Source: Pseudomonadota bacterium
GTDB taxonomy: Bacteria; Pseudomonadota; Alphaproteobacteria; Rhizobiales; Methyloligellaceae
Direction: 5' to 3'
Assembly (NCBI GenBank): GCA_022567275.1
Contig: JADFHH010000003.1
Location: 1-18,476, forward strand
Length of the DNA: 18,476 nucleotides
Positions 14,577 to 18,476 of the stretch are shown here, one piece after another. Position 1 is the first letter of the stretch. Each line of letters begins with the position of its first letter. The notes under the pieces were generated by a model that ran no database searches, had not been told where the DNA came from, and saw only the letters and a list, made by a program, of their open reading frames with translations. The translations under genes and the position numbers were made by a program.

Positions 14577-14686
14577 TACGCCTTGGAAAACCTCATTTTA
14601 ATAATGAATAAAACAGCTCATCCCCGTTAATAGTCCCGCAATTGCTGTTGGATAGAATGGTGCGGTATCACAGGGAAAGCGACCCC
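14577..14686. promoter_or_regulatory. AT-rich divergent promoter region
   Basis: This gap between the phosphatase gene and the next plus-strand gene is visibly AT-rich at 14590-14660 (TTTTAATAATGAATAAAACA), in contrast with its surroundings. It is the obvious place for both promoters. I could not pick a convincing -35/-10 pair. Confidence 0.3.
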
Positions 14687-15235
14687 ATGCCGGAACAACA
14701 TAATCAGGATCTTGCCGCGCTGGTTGACGAAACCATTTGCACCTTGTCTGAAAAGGGCATTGCGGCAATCGATCTCGCGCCGCTGTTCAAACTGCGTGAA
14801 GCGGTCATGGCGCAAGACAACCCTGAAAGCGCCGGCGCCAGTGCGCCGGCGCCCGCTAAACACTATGACAGCAAAGAGCGCCGCAGCACAGAGGAGGTCA
14901 GCGACGCGCTGATGGCGCGGGTCAGCGCAATCATCGATGTGCTGGTGCAGGGCGGGCAAACCCCGGAGCAGGCTGCGCAAGTCATCACCCGCCAGTTGCT
15001 GGCCGTCGGCGATAAATTGCCGTCATCGGGTGGCGATGCCCGCGCCTGGAAAAACGTTCTTTACTGGCGTAATAATCTGATCCACCATAAACGCGAAGGG
15101 GCGGCCTGGGATGTCTATTGCGCGTTCAAGGAGGAACTGGCCAATATCCCGCCAGCCGACCGGCTGCGCATCGCCTTCGGCGAACAGCTCTGGGACAAGC
15201 GGCGGCAGGAAAATTCCGCGCGGGAAAGCGCGTGA
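14687..15235 (+). CDS. hypothetical protein
   Basis: I do not recognise this 182-residue protein. It is soluble, with no signal peptide or transmembrane segment. The first half is mostly helical and acidic (EQHNQDLAALVDETICTLSE, LFKLREAV), followed by an Ala/Pro linker (ESAGASAPAPAK, about 47-58). The second half has a long helix (STEEVSDALMARVSAIIDVLVQGG) and ends with ARAWKNVLYWRNNLIHHKREG, DVYCAFKEEL and FGEQLWDKRR. The conserved-looking aromatic/basic block resembles a small nucleic-acid- or protein-binding helical domain, but no family is assigned. I chose the ATG at 14687; in-frame ATG 14657 and TTG 14642 lie upstream. The upstream neighbour is divergent. The gene's 3' end overlaps a probable terminator for tRNA-Glu on the opposite strand. 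Confidence 0.7.
   Translation: MPEQHNQDLAALVDETICTLSEKGIAAIDLAPLFKLREAVMAQDNPESAGASAPAPAKHYDSKERRSTEEVSDALMARVSAIIDVLVQGGQTPEQAAQVITRQLLAVGDKLPSSGGDARAWKNVLYWRNNLIHHKREGAAWDVYCAFKEELANIPPADRLRIAFGEQLWDKRRQENSARESA
15210..15232 (-). terminator. candidate terminator of tRNA-Glu
   Basis: Read on the minus strand just after the tRNA, CGCGC-TTTCCC-GCGCG forms a 5-bp GC stem followed by GAATTTT. It is short but correctly placed, and it lies inside the last codons of the opposite-strand hypothetical gene. Confidence 0.4.
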
Positions 15236-15238
15236 GGA

Positions 15239-15314
15239 TGGTACCCCGTAGGGGAATCGAACCCCTGTTTCCGGCGTGAGAGGCCGGCGTCCTGGACCGC
15301 TAGACGAACGGGGC
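15239..15314 (-). tRNA. tRNA-Glu (anticodon CUC)
   Basis: The 76-nt minus-strand sequence folds as a complete cloverleaf. The acceptor stem is GCCCCGU/ACGGGGU with a terminal G-U pair. The anticodon arm is CCGGC-CUCUCAC-GCCGG, giving anticodon CUC. The T arm is CAGGGGUUCGAAUCCCCU with the invariant UUCGAAU. The discriminator A is followed by an encoded CCA. CUC reads the glutamate codon GAG. Confidence 0.95.
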
Positions 15315-15336
15315 TGATGGTGGTCAGCCGTAAATC

Positions 15337-15366
15337 TCTATAGCTTGGCGTATCCGTGCCGATCAA
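15337..15366 (-). promoter_or_regulatory. promoter of tRNA-Glu
   Basis: On the minus strand TTGATC (-35) and TATAGA (-10) are separated by 18 nt, placing transcription start about 15 nt before the tRNA 5' end. It lies between the small membrane protein stop and the tRNA, so the tRNA probably has its own promoter. Confidence 0.55.
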
Positions 15367-15368
15367 GC

Positions 15369-15746
15369 CTATTCGCGCCGCAGAGGGATACGCCGCACCA
15401 GCTTGCCGGTGGCCAGATCGATGATCCTGATTTCGCCCCCCCCCGGCCCCGTCAGATGAATCGCCAGCCGGTTCTCATCAAGCGCCATATGTGAAATCGT
15501 CATGCCCTTGGGCACGATCGCGCCCTGAAGCGGCGCACCTGGAGTTAGCGCCTGGGCCGCGCCTTGCGCCGGGCCTGCGCTTTCGTCAATGTTCGAGGCC
15601 TGATAGACAATGACCGAAATGACAAGGATGAAACCGCCGACAAGCAAAATTCCCATGGCGATCACGATCGCTTTGAGGATCCGCACCTGACGCCCGGTAA
15701 AAACCGTGCCGGGCACGACATCGGACTGGCTTTCACTTTCCGCCAT
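15369..15746 (-). CDS. small single-pass membrane protein (DUF6476-like)
   Basis: The 125-residue protein has a short polar N-terminus, one transmembrane helix (about 25-49, KAIVIAMGILLVGGFILVISVIVY), and a periplasmic-side domain. That domain ends with LDENRLAIHLTGPGGGEIRIIDLATGKLVRRI, which reads like a single beta-propeller blade or a DUF6476-type domain. Small proteins of this design sit beside rluD in many alphaproteobacteria; the family name is from memory and tentative. Starts at 15746 and 15761 are both possible, neither with a good ribosome-binding site. Its start lies only about 20 nt (or 5 nt) from the divergent rluD start. Function unknown. Confidence 0.7.
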   Translation of the reverse strand: MAESESQSDVVPGTVFTGRQVRILKAIVIAMGILLVGGFILVISVIVYQASNIDESAGPAQGAAQALTPGAPLQGAIVPKGMTISHMALDENRLAIHLTGPGGGEIRIIDLATGKLVRRIPLRRE

Positions 15747-15766
15747 ATGACAAGCTTTCATAACCC

Positions 15767-16780
15767 ATGAGTGACGCAGACACCGCAGATAAAGCCAGGC
15801 GCTTCACCATTGAAGCAGGCCCTGGCGACGCGGGCGTGCGGCTCGATCTGTTTCTCGCCGGACAGATGCCGGAGTTGAGCCGCACGCGCCTCAAGGCGCT
15901 GATAAAGGCGGGCTTTGCCGCCCGCGACGGGGGCACGATAGTGGAGCCCAATAGCCGGGTCAAACCCGGCGAGGTTTTCGAGATTTGCGTACCCCCGGCC
16001 GAACCGGCGATTCCCAGGGGCGAGCCTATCGCGCTTGATGTGGTCTATGAGGATGACTGGCTGATCGTCATCGACAAGCCGGCCGGTCTGGTGGTGCACC
16101 CGGCCGCCGGCAACTGGTCCGGCACCCTGGTCAATGCGCTGATACACCATTGCGGGAACAGCCTGTCCGGGGTCGGCGGCGTCAAACGCCCCGGCATCGT
16201 GCACCGGATCGACAAGGGGACCAGCGGGCTGATGGTCGCCGCCAAGACCGACGCCGCGCACCGCGCCCTGGCCGCGCAGTTCGCCGATCACGGACGCACC
16301 GGCGCGCTGGAGCGCGGCTATGAGGCGCTCGTATGGGGCGCGCCGCACCCGCCCAAAGGGACCATTGACACGTTGCTGGGGCGCAAGCCGCAACAGCGCC
16401 AGAAGATGGCCGTGCTGGCGAAAGGCGGCAAGCGTGCCATCACCCATTATGCGGTAATTGAGGGCTTCCGGCATAACGATGAAACGATCGCGGCGCGGGT
16501 GTCATGCCGGCTCGAGACCGGGCGCACGCACCAGATTCGGGTGCATATGGCGCACATAGGTCATCCGCTGATTGGCGATCCGTTATACGCAACCGGTTTC
16601 AAAACCAAGGCGCGGCTGTTGCCTGAAGCGGCGCGCGAAATGTTCGAAAAGCTGCCCCGCCAGGCGCTCCACGCCACCCTGCTCGGTTTCGCGCACCCCA
16701 GGGACAAGAGGCTAATGCGCTTTGAAAGCGTGCTGCCCAAAGACATCTCCCGGCTCATCAAATGTTTGTCAGAAAACTGA
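15767..16780 (+). CDS. rluD: 23S rRNA pseudouridine synthase RluD (RluA family)
   Basis: RluD converts uridines in helix 69 of 23S rRNA to pseudouridine. The 337-residue protein has an N-terminal S4 RNA-binding domain (about 22-80, GVRLDLFLAGQMPELSRTRLKALI). The catalytic domain starts at VVYEDDWLIVIDKPAGLVVHP. The catalytic Asp is D149 in HRIDKGTSGLMVAAK, and the RluA-family signature GRTHQIRVHMAHIGHPLIGDPLY follows. Length and S4 domain favour RluD over RluA or RluC, though site specificity is inferred. The ATG at 15767 has no visible Shine-Dalgarno. The gene is followed by rpoH after 111 nt, an arrangement widely conserved in alphaproteobacteria. Confidence 0.93.
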   Translation: MSDADTADKARRFTIEAGPGDAGVRLDLFLAGQMPELSRTRLKALIKAGFAARDGGTIVEPNSRVKPGEVFEICVPPAEPAIPRGEPIALDVVYEDDWLIVIDKPAGLVVHPAAGNWSGTLVNALIHHCGNSLSGVGGVKRPGIVHRIDKGTSGLMVAAKTDAAHRALAAQFADHGRTGALERGYEALVWGAPHPPKGTIDTLLGRKPQQRQKMAVLAKGGKRAITHYAVIEGFRHNDETIAARVSCRLETGRTHQIRVHMAHIGHPLIGDPLYATGFKTKARLLPEAAREMFEKLPRQALHATLLGFAHPRDKRLMRFESVLPKDISRLIKCLSEN

Positions 16781-16787
16781 AATAACG

Positions 16788-16807
16788 CGCCCATAGGGTG
16801 TTTTTTT
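16788..16807 (+). terminator. weak intrinsic terminator after rluD
   Basis: A 5-bp stem CGCCC/GGGTG (one G-T pair) with loop ATA is followed directly by seven T residues, 8 nt after the rluD stop. The stem is short, so termination is probably partial and some rluD transcripts may continue into rpoH. Confidence 0.45.
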
Positions 16808-16891
16808 CATTCCTGACACACTATATTGCCCAGGTGCCGGGGGGCGTGGCGCGTACGGCCTGCGATTTTTGCCCTGGAGACTTCATTTAAC

Positions 16892-17797
16892 ATGGCGACG
16901 AGAACATTACCCACGCTTTCGGGCCGCGGCGGACTGTCCCGCTACCTCGACGATATCCGCCGTTTTCCGATGCTGGAGCGCGACGAGGAATATATGCTTG
17001 CCAAACGCTGGCGCGAGCATGACGACCGCGACGCCGCGCATAAGCTCGTCACCTCGCATCTGCGCCTGGTGGGGCGCATCGCCATGGGCTATCGCGGCTA
17101 TGGCCTGCCCATCGGCGAGGTTATCTCGGAGGGCAATGTCGGCCTGATGCAGGCGGTCAAGCGGTTCGAGCCGGACAAGGGTTTTCGCCTCGCCACCTAT
17201 GCCATGTGGTGGATCAGGGCCTCGATCCAGGAATATATTTTGCGCTCCTGGAGCCTGGTGAAAATGGGCACCACGGCGAGCCAGAAGAAACTGTTCTTCA
17301 ACCTGCGCAAAATAAAGGGCCAGCTCATGGCGTTCGAAGAGGGCGACTTGCACCCGGACAATGTGAAGAAAATCTCCACCCGGCTGGGCGTTTCCGAAGA
17401 CGACGTGGTGTCCATGAACCGGCGTCTGGCCGGCGACTCATCGCTCAACGCGCCGGTGCGCGCCGATAGCGAGGGCGGCGAGTGGCAGGACTGGCTGGTG
17501 GACGACACCCCCGACCAGGAAACCACGCTTGGCGAGCGCGAAGAGCTGCAGCGCCGCCGCACCTTCCTCACATCGGCGATGGAGGACCTGAACGAACGGG
17601 AAAAACGCATTTTCACCGCACGGCGGCTGAGCGACGATCCGATCACGCTGGAAGCCCTGTCGCAGGAATTCGGGGTCAGCCGCGAACGGATACGCCAGAT
17701 CGAGGTGCGCGCCTTCGAAAAGGTGCAAAAGGCGGTGCAAAAAGCAGCCCGTCACGCCGACGCGCAAACCGCGCAAGCCGAGGTGCAACCGGCTTAG
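16892..17797 (+). CDS. rpoH: RNA polymerase sigma-32 factor RpoH
   Basis: RpoH directs transcription of heat-shock genes. The 301-residue protein starts at ATG 16892 with GGAG about 14 nt upstream. It carries sigma region 1.2/2 (SRYLDDIRRFPMLERDEE, then LVTSHLRLVGRIAMGYRGYGLP), region 2.2-2.4 (EGNVGLMQAVKRFEPDKGFRLATYAMWWIRASIQEYILRSWSLVK), and the RpoH box QKKLFFNLRK at 131-140 that separates it from other sigma factors. A C-terminal region 4 helix-turn-helix (LEALSQEFGVSRERIRQIEVRAFEKV) completes it. The codons after the HTH are Ala/Gln-rich. The stop lies within a tandem hairpin repeat. I could not identify a heat-shock promoter with confidence in the 111-nt gap upstream. Confidence 0.97.
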   Translation: MATRTLPTLSGRGGLSRYLDDIRRFPMLERDEEYMLAKRWREHDDRDAAHKLVTSHLRLVGRIAMGYRGYGLPIGEVISEGNVGLMQAVKRFEPDKGFRLATYAMWWIRASIQEYILRSWSLVKMGTTASQKKLFFNLRKIKGQLMAFEEGDLHPDNVKKISTRLGVSEDDVVSMNRRLAGDSSLNAPVRADSEGGEWQDWLVDDTPDQETTLGEREELQRRRTFLTSAMEDLNEREKRIFTARRLSDDPITLEALSQEFGVSRERIRQIEVRAFEKVQKAVQKAARHADAQTAQAEVQPA

Positions 17798-17826
17798 GGT
17801 CCGAGACCCTTAGGGTTTGAGACCCT
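17796..17826 (+). repeat. tandem mini-hairpins after rpoH
   Basis: Two near-identical 15-nt inverted repeats, AGGGTCCGAGACCCT (17796-17810) and AGGGTTTGAGACCCT (17812-17826), follow each other with a 16-nt period. Each forms a 5-bp stem with a 5-nt loop. The two differences lie in the loop, leaving the stems intact. The first begins inside the rpoH stop codon. There is no T tract, so it is not a standard terminator. Confidence 0.6.
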
Positions 17827-17851
17827 GGCCTGATATCTCAAGGAGGTTCAA

Positions 17852-18476
17852 ATGAGTACTCGCACACCCCTCTTCCCACGCCAGCGCGTGCCCGCGCTCA
17901 GCGTACCGACAGTTGGCGGCGACATGTGGACATTGGCCGAACAGTCTCCGGAAAGTTTTACCCTGATCGTTTTCTACCGCGGGCTTCACTGCCCGATCTG
18001 CTCGCGCTATCTGGGCGATCTCGACCGCAAACTCGGCCAGTTCGCCGACCAGGGCGTCAACGCGATCGCCATCTCAAGCGACACTCAGGAACGCGCCGGC
18101 AAAACCCAGCGGGAATGGAAACTCGGCGCGCTTACGCTGGGTTATGGCCTGTCGCTCGATAGCGCGCGCGCGTGGGGGCTGTTCATTTCGACCAGCAAGG
18201 GAAAGACCTCTGCTGGCATCGAGGAGCCGGCGCTGTTCAGCGAGCCCGGCCTGTTTCTGGTGCGGCCCGACAACACGCTTTACTGCAGCAGCGTCCAGAC
18301 CAGCGGACGTTTAAACGATTCATCCGATTGCACTCCAGAATTCTCCAATTTGCCCAATCCCGGAACCGATCCAGGTTGGGAGTGCCCACAATTATACCAT
18401 CGCGCCCCCCGTTCTGCCGAAAGCAATAGGCTTCTTGATGACTGTTTGACCGGACTTCACCGCCGAACGTGCGTCT
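17852..18476 (+). CDS. peroxiredoxin-like (AhpC/TSA-like) protein, C-terminus disrupted, runs off window
   Basis: An AAGGAGG site 6 nt before the ATG and the N-terminal 150 residues identify a peroxiredoxin-like thioredoxin-fold protein. The active-site segment is IVFYRGLHCPICSRYLGDL with C47 and C50, followed by AIAISSDT and GYGLSLD...AWGLF, then EEPALFSEPGLFLVRPDNTLYC. In relatives this is followed by SVQTMPFARP and about 30 residues of terminal helix (from memory). Here similarity stops after SVQT (codon ending at 18301), and the frame continues with unrelated residues, open to the window edge. The gene is therefore probably interrupted and non-functional, unless the join is an assembly error. 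It lies 54 nt after rpoH; a role in peroxide detoxification under stress would fit. Confidence 0.75.
   Translation, partial: MSTRTPLFPRQRVPALSVPTVGGDMWTLAEQSPESFTLIVFYRGLHCPICSRYLGDLDRKLGQFADQGVNAIAISSDTQERAGKTQREWKLGALTLGYGLSLDSARAWGLFISTSKGKTSAGIEEPALFSEPGLFLVRPDNTLYCSSVQTSGRLNDSSDCTPEFSNLPNPGTDPGWECPQLYHRAPRSAESNRLLDDCLTGLHRRTCV
18302..18476. other. foreign-looking sequence interrupting the peroxiredoxin gene
   Basis: From 18302 to the edge the sequence no longer encodes the expected peroxiredoxin C-terminus and looks less GC-biased (runs such as CACAATTATACC). On the minus strand a frame open to the right edge ends with TAA at 18394-18392 and reads SGQTVIKKPIAFGRTGGAMV at its end. That would fit the 3' end of a gene followed by about 90 noncoding bases up to the junction, as at the end of an insertion sequence. 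I see no recognisable transposase motif or terminal inverted repeat, so the identity is open. Confidence 0.4.

Noticed and set aside
1..18476. CRISPR array, prophage, toxin-antitoxin or complete insertion sequence
   Set aside because: No regularly spaced repeats, phage genes or small overlapping gene pairs of that type; gene order looks like conserved chromosomal backbone except at the extreme right edge.

Overview
This is a gene-dense, GC-rich stretch of an alphaproteobacterial chromosome. Three things point there: the linked pair rluD-rpoH with a small membrane protein upstream, the envelope protein EipA (DUF1134), and the long CTC-type ribosomal protein L25 followed by pth and ychF. I cannot name the genus. 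There are 19 protein genes (the first and last run off the window) and one tRNA. No CRISPR array or complete mobile element was seen, and every internal gap is shorter than about 230 bases. Most genes are housekeeping. The interest lies in one salvage operon, one ribosomal-protein leader, and a broken gene at the right edge.

Left part (1-4.2 kb): the 3' part of an outer-membrane beta-barrel gene converges on a four-gene minus-strand operon, mtnP-apt-mtnA-aldolase. MtnP splits 5'-methylthioadenosine (MTA), Apt recycles the adenine to AMP, MtnA isomerises methylthioribose-1-phosphate, and a fuculose-aldolase-like enzyme probably cleaves the product to DHAP and an aldehyde. This matches the gene content of the MTA/5'-deoxyadenosine DHAP shunt rather than the classical methionine salvage pathway.

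4.4-9.8 kb: an exported pair of methionine sulfoxide reductases (msrB with a Tat-like signal, msrA with a Sec-like signal) ends at a strong terminator. Then come a secreted DUF1194 protein, an exported EF-hand protein, a fosmidomycin-resistance-like MFS transporter, an exported YHS-domain protein lacking the family cysteine, and eipA.

9.8-15.3 kb: the minus-strand operon rplY-pth-ychF has a good sigma70-type promoter and a roughly 100-nt structured leader. It is followed by a membrane-anchored coiled-coil protein, a PPP-type phosphatase, an unrecognised protein, and tRNA-Glu(CUC) with an encoded CCA and its own promoter.

15.3-18.5 kb: a small membrane protein diverges from rluD with very little space between the start codons. 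Then come rpoH (heat-shock sigma-32), two tandem mini-hairpins, and a peroxiredoxin-like gene. Its last third is replaced by unrelated sequence running to the window edge, which suggests an insertion, a rearrangement or an assembly join.
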